From positions 1-13,080 of the forward strand of contig CAYUNT010000133.1 in the NCBI GenBank assembly GCA_964446285.1: 13,080 nt of DNA, given 5' to 3'. This document shows positions 1-6,909 of this stretch, piece by piece; position 1 is the first letter of the stretch, and every line of letters begins with the position of its first letter. The position numbers and the translations under genes were made by a program. The notes beneath the pieces were generated by a model. It made no database searches, was not told where the DNA came from, and worked only from the letters and a program-made list of their open reading frames with translations. The stretch comes from CAYUNT01 sp964446285. Lineage in GTDB: Bacteria > Sumerlaeota > Sumerlaeia > SLMS01 > CAYUNT01.

Positions 1-89
1 GCCCTGAAGGCGGCGCGAGGAGGTTTGTCTTTGGAAAATGCTAACAGGCATAATGAAAATCCAATAAATTCTCGCGCCGCCTTCGGGGC
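1..89. repeat. Long inverted repeat, 19-bp arms
   Basis: The arms are 1-19 and 71-89, separated by a 51-nt AT-richer loop. The core 6-19 pairs perfectly with 71-84 (GAAGGCGGCGCGAG against its complement). Pairing continues outward through one T-G wobble (5/85) to a G-C pair at 1/89, so the stem may extend beyond the left edge of the window. No T-run follows on either strand, so it does not look like a simple intrinsic terminator. It could be a small non-autonomous element end, a REP-like palindrome, or a transcript-stabilising hairpin downstream of a gene outside the window. The structure is seen directly; its role is not known. Confidence 0.7.
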
Positions 90-114
90 GCGTAATTCCT
101 CTGCGTTGCTTTCC

Positions 115-139
115 TGGGGTTGCGCTTCGCTTCACCCCA
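115..139. repeat. Small intergenic hairpin
   Basis: TGGGGT (115-120) pairs with ACCCCA (134-139) around a 13-nt loop rich in GC and TTC. It lies in a stretch that resembles non-coding filler recurring between genes in some GC-rich environmental genomes (recollection, not verified). No gene is visible on either strand that it would serve. Confidence 0.4.
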
Positions 140-154
140 AGCTACCTTCTCGCA

Positions 155-207
155 CCTCGTTGAGGCGCTTGGCGTAGTCCTCTTGCGCCTCGTTGTGGCG
201 CTTGGCG
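155..207. repeat. Direct repeat, two 20-bp copies with 33-bp period
   Basis: Copy one is 155-174 and copy two is 188-207. They share 19 of 20 bases (CCTCGTTG, one mismatch, then GGCGCTTGGCG), with 13 nt between them. Two copies are too few to call an array. The period of 33 would be in frame if translated, but neither strand shows a convincing protein here. Confidence 0.6.
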
Positions 208-767
208 CCATCCGCGCCGCAGGTGGCCTCGCTGAAAGAAACGTGGCGGTTTCGCCTGCGGATGGACAAAAAAAGTGAGATGCGCCCTGCACATTTAGGC
301 GCAACTCAGAAAAATGCAAAGGAGCGTCTGTGGCACATTGCGCTTGGAACCAAAGCACTACCCAGCCCGATAGGCTTGGGTGAGGGATTTCGCGCCGCTG
401 GCGCTGCAAGATAGGCAACCCCCATTGAAAACAATTGGCCCAAGTGGCCGACAGCAGCATCTTTATGGGCGTGTTTATATGGCCTTGCATTCTTCTAAGT
501 TGCGCCCCCTTTCCTGCCGCCCCTGCTATGGGGTTGACTCATGAAGCCTTTTGCAACCATTCAATGAATAGACGCGGGCGCGCCGCCGAGTTGAGGTTGC
601 CTCTGCGCCGCGTTCCAAGCATTATTTCCTGCTATTTTGGGTTTGGATGAAGGCCAGCGGGCAATTTCCGCCGCGTCTTGCTTGCTGCTGCCTCTTGCTC
701 CCTGCCGAATCTTGCCCTTTGCCGCGTCTTGATTCTCGCCGTCCGATGAGGAAAGGAACGCCCGCCG
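208..767. other. Intergenic stretch without a supportable gene
   Basis: Several short open frames cross this stretch on both strands (for example 193-414 +, 435-650 +, and the antisense frame 41-490). None has a good ribosome site, a recognisable domain or coding-like composition, and they overlap one another. A TTGACT hexamer lies at 534-539, but no acceptable -10 follows at normal spacing. I see no RNA gene here. The promoter for the coiled-coil gene at 768 is probably somewhere in the last 200 bases but I cannot place it. Confidence 0.5.
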
Positions 768-1265
768 ATGGACCCCGCAATCCGGCAGTCTCTCGACCAA
801 ATGGATCACATCCACACGGATGCGCGCGCCCGGTTGCGCGTAATCGCCGAACAGCGGCGCAATCTCGAAGAACGCCGCCGCCGCATCCTCATGCAGATGG
901 AGGAGCCGGGCGACATGAGCATGGAACTCCATCGCTCGCTGCAGGGCATCGAGGCGGAACTCGACAAAGTGCGCGCCGAGGAAAATGAACAGCGCACCAC
1001 TTCGCAGGGGCGAATCGACGCCATCCGCCGCGATCTGCAGAAATGGCTGGCGGACCGTCGCGCGGAGTTGGAGGATGAACGCCGCCGCGCACAGGACGAG
1101 GCGGATCATTTGCGCGAGCAGTTGATTCCCGAGGCGCATGCCTATCTCGACGATCTCGAAAAGCGCCAGCGCCTGCTCGAAAGCCGCTGCCTGACGGTCG
1201 GCGATCAGATCGCGGCGCTTGGCCATGAACTTCCTGACATGGGCCGCTTTGACTTGGCGGACTAA
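768..1265 (+). CDS. Small coiled-coil hypothetical protein
   Basis: This encodes 165 residues, almost entirely charged alpha-helix. From about residue 15 to 150 it is rich in E, R, Q, L and A with heptad-like spacing (RRNLEERRRRIL, ELDKVRAEENEQ, RRAELEDERRRAQDEADHL), so it should form a long coiled coil. There is no signal peptide, membrane segment or cysteine cluster; the protein is probably cytoplasmic or peripheral. The ATG at 768 is preceded by AGGAAAGGA about 10-12 nt upstream, a plausible ribosome site. I do not recognise a family; coiled-coil composition alone would give spurious matches to SMC or kinesin-like proteins. The next gene, a sensor phosphatase, begins 222 nt downstream on the same strand. 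Co-transcription is possible but unproven, and a GC hairpin lies in the gap. Function unknown. Confidence 0.7.
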   Translation: MDPAIRQSLDQMDHIHTDARARLRVIAEQRRNLEERRRRILMQMEEPGDMSMELHRSLQGIEAELDKVRAEENEQRTTSQGRIDAIRRDLQKWLADRRAELEDERRRAQDEADHLREQLIPEAHAYLDDLEKRQRLLESRCLTVGDQIAALGHELPDMGRFDLAD

Positions 1266-1372
1266 GATGCGCACGATACGTATGCAAATGGAGATTGCGT
1301 TTCTCCCAATGCCTCCCATGCCTCAAATCCTCAAAGAATCTCTTTGCCTCCGCGTGCCTATATGCAAAAATC

Positions 1373-1389
1373 CCGCCAGTGCCAGGCGG
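1373..1389. terminator. GC hairpin between coiled-coil gene and sensor gene
   Basis: CCGCC (1373-1377) pairs with GGCGG (1385-1389) around a 7-nt loop. An A5 run precedes it on the plus strand, so read on the minus strand it is a stem followed by GATTTTT, the form of an intrinsic terminator for leftward transcription. On the plus strand a T7 run occurs only further on (1425-1431), after a weaker TGCCA/TGGCA pairing (1380-1384 with 1413-1417). No minus-strand gene ends here, so its use is uncertain. Its presence argues that translation of the sensor begins downstream of it. Confidence 0.3.
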
Positions 1390-1487
1390 ATAAAGAGATC
1401 GCCCGGCTGCATTGGCAGGTTGTCTTTTTTTGCGATAGATTGGACTGGTGCCCTATGAGGACTTTTCCTCAACATAGGCGGGGGTGT

Positions 1488-4400
1488 ATGCGCGCGCTGG
1501 GGGCGAAGCTCATCGCCGCCTATTTTGCCACCGCGCTCCTTCTGGCCTTTGGCGCGGCGCCCGCTCCGGCCCCGGCCGCTTTGGAAAGCCAGCCGCTCCC
1601 CCCATCCGCCTCCTCCCCCGCCTCCGGTCCCGCGCCGGCCGCCAGCCAGACGATCCCGCCTGTTCGGTCCACGCCGCCGCAGGTTCCCGTTTTGCGCGTC
1701 GCCATAAACGTCAATTTCGCCCCCTACGAATTCCAGGGCGAGATAGGCCGCGCGGACGGTTTTGCTTATGAAGTGGTGCGCCAGGCCGCCAAGCGGATCG
1801 GCTACGAAACGGAATTCGTGCTCTGCAACGGAGAAAACGATGCTTTGGATGCATTGCGCGAGCAGCGGGCAGACATCCGGGCCGTAATGATCGAAAGCCC
1901 GTCGCGCCGCCACGATTTCTACTTTGCACCCCCCTGGGGAAAAACAGACTCGATCCTTATGGTTCCCGCCATGAGCGAGGCGACGACTCTGGAAGACGTG
2001 GCGCGCGGCCACATCGGCGCCGTGGCTGGGTCTGTCGAACAAGAAGAACTTGTCCGCCGCGGCGGGATGAGCGTCGTGCCGTTCGACACGGTCACATCCG
2101 CCTTGACGGCTTTGCTGGAGGGCCGTCTGGACGCCGCGGCGCTCAATCAGGAAGCGGCCTACTACTCCATGGCTCAGGATGGAATCGCACGGGGCCGGTT
2201 GCGCGCCCTTGGCACGCCGCTGCTGACTTCGCTTTTCTGCGTGGCTTCGCTTCCGGACAGTTCCACGCACGCGGATTTGATTACACGCAAAATTGAGGAG
2301 ATGAAATCGGAAGGATCGGCCTTCGAGGGCATCTACGTGAACTGGTTTCTCCGCCACAGCGGAGACTACGAACGCGGGGAAGAGCGCGCCCTATGGAGCC
2401 GCCGCGCTGTGTTTGGCTTGCTCCTTCTGGCGGCGGCGGCGGCGCTGACGGTTGCGTTTATCCTCAAACGGCACAAGAGGCAGCTCGAATTTCTCGTTCG
2501 CCAGCGCGCGGCGCAATTGCAGCGGTCGGAGCGCCACTACCGCGCGCTGTTTGACGAAGGACGCGACGCCATTTTCCTCCTCGATCCCACCTCGCGGATC
2601 ATTTCTGAAGCCAATCCGCAGGCGCTTACCCTGACCGGGCGTCCACGCAAACGCCTAGTCGGAATCACCATCGAGGAGCTATTTCAAGGCCCGGAAACCC
2701 GGATGGTCATCGACCGCGTGCAGCGCCTGGCGCGCCAGCAGCCGATTCCCAAAGAATCCCATGTAGTTCTGCCGCGGGCCGATGGCGCGCAATTGATCGT
2801 GGAAATCCGGGGGGCGCTCGTCAGCATCGACGACAACCCAACGCTTTACATCGTCCTGCACGAAGTGACGGAATCCGTCATGGCGCGGCGGGAACTCGAA
2901 AAAAGCAATCAGGAATTGAGAATTCAGAATGCTCTGGCGCTGGCTCTTCAGCGCGATCTGCCGCTGGGCGAACGCCTGGGGGCCGGTCTCGAAGCCATGC
3001 TCGGCCTCGAGGAATTTCACATCCGCCCGCGTGGTGTGATCCTGCTGACTGAACAAGGCGGCAAACGTTTGTATGCGGCCGCCGCGCGCGGACTTCGCTC
3101 AATCACCAGCCTCGAAGAAGAAGAAAAGGCCGCAGAGAGCGGGCTTCTGCCGGATGCGCGCCCCAAGCCGTGGCGGATTTCCGCGGACCAGACACCGCAA
3201 CTGGCCCGCTGCCTGAAAGGGGAAATCATCCACATCGCGCGCTGCGCGGACCCGCCGCTTCCGCTGCCCGACGCAACCAAGTTCGCCGAACACGGCCACT
3301 ACATCGTTCCGCTGCTGGCCGAAGGCGGAAGAGTTCGCGGGATTCTGTTGTTTTTCACCGAGCCAAACGCGCCATTCGATCCGCGGCGTCGCGCCATGCT
3401 GGAAAACCTCGGCATCCAACTCGGTTTTGTCGTGGAAAGCGAACTGAACCAGCAGGCCCTGCTCGAACGCGAACACCGTCTCCAGTCGCTCTATGAAATC
3501 GCCGTGCTGCTTGGGATTTCGCTGGATTTGACGGAGCAACTCAAGGCGCTATTCACGCAAATCCGGCGCGTGATGCCCGCGGATGTCGGCAATCTCTGGG
3601 TGGCCGACAGCGAATCGTTCACGGAATCCGCCGAGGTATATTACAGTTTCGACACGCAGGAAGACGGGACTCTTGTCGAGTTTTACGAGCACACCAAGGG
3701 GCGCGCCACGCCGGAAACCTCAATTTACCGCGTTTTCACCACAGGCGAGCCGGTGCTGATTTTGCGCACGGAGCAGGAACTGCAGAATGTGCCGGCGTCA
3801 TCTACATTTGGGTTGAGCAGGCGAAGCCGCTCGCTGCTCTATGTGCCGCTTCGGTTCCAGCAGCGCGTGATTGGCGTTCTTACAGTGCAGAGTTACCGCC
3901 CGAACGCATACAGCCAGGACTCGGTCGATCTATTGATGTCGCTGTCCGCGCCACTGGCTGTGGTGATTGAAAATGCGCGGCTCTTTGAAACCGTCGAGCA
4001 GCGGCGCAAAGAACTGGCGCAAAGCCTTCGCACGATCGAGGCGGACTTGATCGCCGCCCAAACCGCGCAGGAAAGCCTTCTGCCGCGTGATTTTCCTTCG
4101 ATCCCCGGCATGGAATTCGCCGCTGTTTTTGTGCCGTCGCAATACGTCGGGGGCGACATCTACAACGTCATCCAAGTCGATGACAAACATCTGGCTCTCT
4201 ATCACATCGACGTCTCGGGCCACGGCGTGCCGGCGGCGCTGTTCAGCGTCGGGTTGAATCAATTCCTCACGCGCGAACTCCTGGCCTCTTCGGCCCTGCG
4301 CGAAGAAGGAGCGGGCGCGAGCGCGGCAAGATCGCGCGTCCGGTCGCCCGAGGAAATCGTCGCAATGCTCGATCGCGAAAATATGTTCCAGCGCCACCAG

Positions 4401-4871
4401 CGCTTTTTCACAATGCTGTATCTCGTGGCCAACGTGAAGACGGGCAAAGTGGTCTTTTACCGCGCGGGGCATAACGAACCGCTTCTCGTCCCCCGCGATG
4501 CCCCGCCGCGTTATCTGGAAGGCGGCGGCCCGCTGATCGGATTCCAGCTCCCGCGCAGTCCGGGCGACGTGCAGGAAATTCAGCTCCAGCCGGGCGACCG
4601 CCTGATTATCTATTCCGACGGCATTAACGAGGCCAAAAATCCCGAGGGCGATCAATACGGCCTCGAACGCATGGCGGGATTCTTCGCCAAGGCGAATTCC
4701 GCCCCGCTGCAAGATACGTTTAGCGGCTTGTTGTCCGCGGTGCGCCAGTTCAGCAAGAGCGACAATTTCGAGGACGACGTGTCCATGATCGGATTCACAT
4801 GGAATCCGCCGCCAGGCAAACCCGCCTCCGAGCCAGCATCTCACGACTGGCCCGGAGCAGGCCCGAAATAA
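1488..4871 (+). CDS. Membrane sensor with solute-binding, PAS, GAF-GAF and SpoIIE phosphatase domains
   Basis: I choose the ATG at 1488 (1127 residues) because it begins a good signal peptide (MRALGAKL, then a hydrophobic stretch to about residue 23, then a Pro/Ala/Ser-rich linker to 65). In-frame ATGs at 1344 and 1455 would add an unlikely leader. Domains: SBP_bac_3-type periplasmic ligand-binding domain about 67-292 (LRVAINVNFAPYEF; RADIRAVMIESPSRRHDF), TM helix about 307-326, basic coiled linker, PAS about 348-464, first GAF about 488-650 (weaker), second GAF about 665-836 (clear, with LLYVPLRFQQRVIGVLTVQS), helical linker, and SpoIIE/PP2C serine phosphatase about 857-1107. Metal-site motifs are present: GGDIYN (D890), DVSGHGVPAAL (D908), AGHNEP, YSDGINEA and EDDVS (D1096/D1097). 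No histidine kinase or receiver domain is seen. Family knowledge says such phosphatases dephosphorylate anti-sigma antagonists of the RsbV/SpoIIAA type. Ligand and target are unknown; no partner gene is nearby. Confidence 0.9.
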   Translation: MRALGAKLIAAYFATALLLAFGAAPAPAPAALESQPLPPSASSPASGPAPAASQTIPPVRSTPPQVPVLRVAINVNFAPYEFQGEIGRADGFAYEVVRQAAKRIGYETEFVLCNGENDALDALREQRADIRAVMIESPSRRHDFYFAPPWGKTDSILMVPAMSEATTLEDVARGHIGAVAGSVEQEELVRRGGMSVVPFDTVTSALTALLEGRLDAAALNQEAAYYSMAQDGIARGRLRALGTPLLTSLFCVASLPDSSTHADLITRKIEEMKSEGSAFEGIYVNWFLRHSGDYERGEERALWSRRAVFGLLLLAAAAALTVAFILKRHKRQLEFLVRQRAAQLQRSERHYRALFDEGRDAIFLLDPTSRIISEANPQALTLTGRPRKRLVGITIEELFQGPETRMVIDRVQRLARQQPIPKESHVVLPRADGAQLIVEIRGALVSIDDNPTLYIVLHEVTESVMARRELEKSNQELRIQNALALALQRDLPLGERLGAGLEAMLGLEEFHIRPRGVILLTEQGGKRLYAAAARGLRSITSLEEEEKAAESGLLPDARPKPWRISADQTPQLARCLKGEIIHIARCADPPLPLPDATKFAEHGHYIVPLLAEGGRVRGILLFFTEPNAPFDPRRRAMLENLGIQLGFVVESELNQQALLEREHRLQSLYEIAVLLGISLDLTEQLKALFTQIRRVMPADVGNLWVADSESFTESAEVYYSFDTQEDGTLVEFYEHTKGRATPETSIYRVFTTGEPVLILRTEQELQNVPASSTFGLSRRSRSLLYVPLRFQQRVIGVLTVQSYRPNAYSQDSVDLLMSLSAPLAVVIENARLFETVEQRRKELAQSLRTIEADLIAAQTAQESLLPRDFPSIPGMEFAAVFVPSQYVGGDIYNVIQVDDKHLALYHIDVSGHGVPAALFSVGLNQFLTRELLASSALREEGAGASAARSRVRSPEEIVAMLDRENMFQRHQRFFTMLYLVANVKTGKVVFYRAGHNEPLLVPRDAPPRYLEGGGPLIGFQLPRSPGDVQEIQLQPGDRLIIYSDGINEAKNPEGDQYGLERMAGFFAKANSAPLQDTFSGLLSAVRQFSKSDNFEDDVSMIGFTWNPPPGKPASEPASHDWPGAGPK

Positions 4872-4901
4872 TCCCGGAAATTGCATTCTCGCCGCGATAA
4901 G

Positions 4902-4958
4902 CACGAAAACCGCGAAAGATAAGGAAATATCCTTGTATTTTGTTCGCGGCTTTTCGCG
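4902..4958. terminator. Palindrome between convergent genes, possible bidirectional terminator
   Basis: The left arm CACGAAAACCGCGAA (4902-4916) matches the reverse complement of the right arm TTCGCGGCTTTTCGCG (4943-4958), apart from one inserted base and one wobble or mismatch. A small AAGGA/TCCTT hairpin lies inside the loop (about 4921-4934). It sits between the stop of the sensor gene (4871) and the stop of the convergent hydrolase gene (4990). A bidirectional termination or REP-like role is reasonable, but there is no strict stem-plus-T-run on either strand. Confidence 0.4.
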
Positions 4959-4989
4959 TTCTTCGCGGTCACATCTGCCGATTATACGG

Positions 4990-6240
4990 CTATGCCTTTT
5001 TCGCCCTTGGTTTGCGCGCCGGGCCTGCCTGGCAATAGGTCTCGGGGAACGCCGCGTAAAACGCCGCGCATTTGACCATGTGTTCGATCGGAACGCGGTC
5101 GTTCACCGTATGCGCCACAGATTCTTCGGCAGGACCAAATCCGACGCACGGAATCCCAAACATGCCCGCAATGGCTACAGCGTTGGTGCTGAAAATCCAG
5201 CGGCCGACTTTCGCCGGGCGTCCGTAGAGATTCTTATACACCTCGGCGGCGGCGCGCACCTGCGGCGCATCTTCCGGCTCGCACCAAGTGGGATAATACT
5301 TGTCCGTGGGATACACGAGGCCTGTGTAGGCGGGCTGTTCGTAGCGGGGCACCTCGACGTGGGCGCGGACACCTGCGCGCTTGACGGCATCGCGAACCTG
5401 GCGCAGAGCCAGCGCCCGCGTTTCGCCCAGGGTCAGGCGGCGGTCGAGGTGGATGTATGCCTCGCCCGGCACCGCACACAAACTCGGCGTTTTGCAATCC
5501 ACATACGATACAGTCACCGTGCCTTTGCCAAGAAATGGGTCTTTGGCAAGGCGCGTATTGAGGCGCTCGATTTCCAGAATCACGCGCGCGATTTTATAGA
5601 CGGCATTGTCTCCCTTTTCGGGCATCGAGCCATGACATGACTTGCCAAAAACGCGCACGCCGATTTCCATGCGCCCGCGCTGTCCGCGCAGCACCTGGCA
5701 ATTGGTCGAGTCCGTGACGACGACACATTCGGGGCGCAATCCCCCCTCGCGCACGATGTATTGCCAAGGCAAGCCGTCGCAATCCTCCTCCATCACCGTG
5801 CAGGCAAGCAGCAGGGTGTATTCGGATTTTTTGCCGCGCTGAAGAATCCCGAGGTCGCGCAGGATTTTCGCCGCATACACCATCGGCGGAATCGCGCCTT
5901 CCTGATCGCCCGCGCCGCGCCCGTAAATCATGCCATCTTCAATGCGCGCCTTGTAGGGATCGTGCTTCCACTCGCTGAGCGAGCCGACGCCAACCGTATC
6001 CACATGTGCGTCGATGGCGATCAGACGCGGCCCATTGCCAGCCGTCGCGAGCAGATTGCCCAGTCCGTCGGTCCAGATGCGGTCGAACGCGCCAGTTTGT
6101 TTCATTTCGCGGCGGATGCGTTCGATCAACTTCTTTTCCTTTCCGCTTTCGGAAGGGATGGCGATCAGATCGCTCAAAAAGGCGGTCATGTCTTTTTCGT
6201 AACGGGCGGCTTGTTTTTGAATAGCGGCGAAATCGAGCAT
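4990..6240 (-). CDS. ygeY: M20 metallohydrolase, YgeY type
   Basis: This encodes 416 residues, the usual length for the dinuclear zinc M20 (ArgE/DapE/CPG2) family, with a cytoplasmic N-terminus. Catalytic-site features: AHVDTVG (metal H79, D81), GRGAGDQEG (bridging D112), VMEEDCDG (general base E151, metal E152), VVVTDST (D177 where relatives often have E), SCHGSMPEKGDNA in the lid/dimerisation domain (H203), IHLDRRLT, and SVAHTVNDRV (H377). The EEDCDGLPWQYI and RGRMEI-GKSCHGS blocks match YgeY, a family often labelled selenium-metabolism-linked hydrolase; that label comes from gene neighbourhoods, and no selenium gene is visible here. Substrate unknown, probably an N-acyl or carbamoyl amino acid or a small peptide. 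The start is fixed by AGGAGG (6254-6249) 8 nt before the ATG. The C-terminus ends in a basic KPRAKKA tail. It is convergent with the sensor gene and divergent from tRNA-Pro. An alternative reading is a generic ArgE/DapE deacylase or desuccinylase. Confidence 0.88.
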   Translation of the reverse strand: MLDFAAIQKQAARYEKDMTAFLSDLIAIPSESGKEKKLIERIRREMKQTGAFDRIWTDGLGNLLATAGNGPRLIAIDAHVDTVGVGSLSEWKHDPYKARIEDGMIYGRGAGDQEGAIPPMVYAAKILRDLGILQRGKKSEYTLLLACTVMEEDCDGLPWQYIVREGGLRPECVVVTDSTNCQVLRGQRGRMEIGVRVFGKSCHGSMPEKGDNAVYKIARVILEIERLNTRLAKDPFLGKGTVTVSYVDCKTPSLCAVPGEAYIHLDRRLTLGETRALALRQVRDAVKRAGVRAHVEVPRYEQPAYTGLVYPTDKYYPTWCEPEDAPQVRAAAEVYKNLYGRPAKVGRWIFSTNAVAIAGMFGIPCVGFGPAEESVAHTVNDRVPIEHMVKCAAFYAAFPETYCQAGPARKPRAKKA

Positions 6241-6284
6241 TGCGTTGGCCTCCTGGCGTGGATATCGCGCGGCCCAAACAGACC

Positions 6285-6313
6285 ATACAACTAAATTCGG
6301 GCGGGGTGGTCAA
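6285..6313 (-). promoter_or_regulatory. Candidate promoter for the M20 hydrolase
   Basis: On the minus strand TTGACC (6313-6308) is followed after 17 nt by TTGTAT (6290-6285). The -35 is near consensus and the -10 is only partial. Transcription from it would give a leader of about 40 nt before the AGGAGG site and start codon. Found by eye only. Confidence 0.33.
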
Positions 6314-6382
6314 GAGCGAGGTGTCAGACGCTAGGCGGCCGGCTCTGGAAATCCGCCCCGTGAAATAATTTTAAGAATGCCA

Positions 6383-6413
6383 TTGACCCCAAGCGCGCAA
6401 GCCTGTCACTAAT
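6383..6413 (+). promoter_or_regulatory. Candidate promoter for tRNA-Pro
   Basis: TTGACC (6383-6388) is followed by ACTAAT (6408-6413) with a longish 19-nt spacer. The predicted start is near 6420, giving about 30 nt of 5' leader before the mature tRNA, a normal length for removal by RNase P. The position fits well; the sequence match is moderate. Confidence 0.38.
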
Positions 6414-6449
6414 AATGCGCTTGGGCGCATTCATGCGTCCTGGCAGCGT

Positions 6450-6526
6450 CGGGGTGTAGCGCAGTTGGCTAGCGTGCACGGTTCGGGACCGTGAGGTCGC
6501 CGGTTCAAGCCCGGCCACCCCGACCA
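6450..6526 (+). tRNA. trnP: tRNA-Pro (anticodon CGG)
   Basis: A full cloverleaf can be drawn over 77 nt including an encoded CCA. The acceptor stem CGGGGTG (6450-6456) pairs with CACCCCG (6516-6522). The D arm is 6459-6475. The anticodon stem CACGG/CCGTG encloses the loop TTCGGGA, giving anticodon CGG at 6484-6486, which reads CCG proline codons. The variable loop is AGGTC. The T stem GCCGG/CCGGC encloses TTCAAGC (6504-6510). The discriminator is A (6523), followed by CCA (6524-6526). The C1-G72 pair and A73 agree with bacterial proline tRNAs. It stands alone, with no neighbouring tRNA and no obvious terminator. I see no integrase or duplicated 3' end nearby, so nothing points to use as an attachment site. 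Confidence 0.97.
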
Positions 6527-6909
6527 TCAATTTGAACATAATAGATCAGGTGTGGCGAAAATGCTCCGAAATTCTGGAGTGTCGCGCGCGCTGGATGCTT
6601 CGGCGAATTCAATGATGCGAATCCTCGCCTGCGTCATCACCAACGACTTGGTGGCGGTTGTGGGCCAGCACCACGCGCAAAAACCGATACAAGGGCGGGC
6701 GCACCCCCGACGACACCCTTCTTGAGGCCTGCCCCGATCGCGATCCGGGGATATGGAATCTCCCCGCCCTCAATCTCGACGCCCTGCCTGAACAACACGT
6801 CAACAATACATGCAATAATTCTAAATCAAAGGGGCGTCATGTTCCTGTTGCTCCCGCCTTGCGGCGGGATTTCCCTGCCCTGTCGGCAAAAATGCTTTCT
6901 ATCCAGGCC
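6527..6909. other. Intergenic stretch with hairpins, no supported gene
   Basis: This lies between the tRNA and the stop codon of the DnaE-like gene. It contains a near-palindrome at about 6733-6751 (CCCCGATCGC followed by GATCCGGGG) and a strong hairpin at 6852-6869. Open frames at 6612-6725 (+), 6609-6815 (-) and 6658-7002 (+) overlap one another. They have no recognisable domain, and the last one runs into the DnaE-like gene on the opposite strand. I do not annotate them. Confidence 0.5.
6852..6869. terminator. Strong hairpin downstream of the DnaE-like gene
   Basis: TCCCGCC (6852-6858) pairs perfectly with GGCGGGA (6863-6869) over a 4-nt loop TTGC, about 40 nt beyond the stop codon of the minus-strand DnaE-like gene. 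Its position fits a 3' transcript end, but no U-tract follows in the minus direction, so it may be a stabilising hairpin or a Rho-assisted end. It shares the TCCCGCC arm with the hairpin at 1373-1389. Confidence 0.4.

Noticed and set aside
155..207. Two direct repeats as a possible CRISPR
   Set aside because: There are only two 20-bp copies with a 13-nt gap, with no cas gene and no further units.
193..414. Small plus-strand frame of 73 residues in the left intergenic stretch
   Set aside because: No ribosome site or domain; composition resembles recurring intergenic filler.
1323..2357. Minus-strand open frame of 344 residues
   Set aside because: It lies antisense to the signal peptide and SBP domain of the sensor gene; no domain or ribosome site is evident.
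3930..4904. Minus-strand open frame of 324 residues
   Set aside because: It is antisense to the GAF/SpoIIE part of the sensor, whose catalytic motifs are in the plus frame.
6450..6526. tRNA-Pro as an integration site for a mobile element
   Set aside because: No integrase and no repeated tRNA 3' end could be found in the window.
6324..6539. Minus-strand open frame of 71 residues containing VGVAGLEPATSRSRTV
   Set aside because: It is the antisense translation of the tRNA-Pro gene at 6450-6526; strings of this kind are a familiar spurious product opposite tRNA genes.
6612..6725. 37-residue plus-strand frame beginning MMRILACVITNDL downstream of the tRNA
   Set aside because: Its hydrophobic start looked peptide-like, but there is no ribosome site and no similarity I recognise; the remainder is basic filler overlapping other frames.
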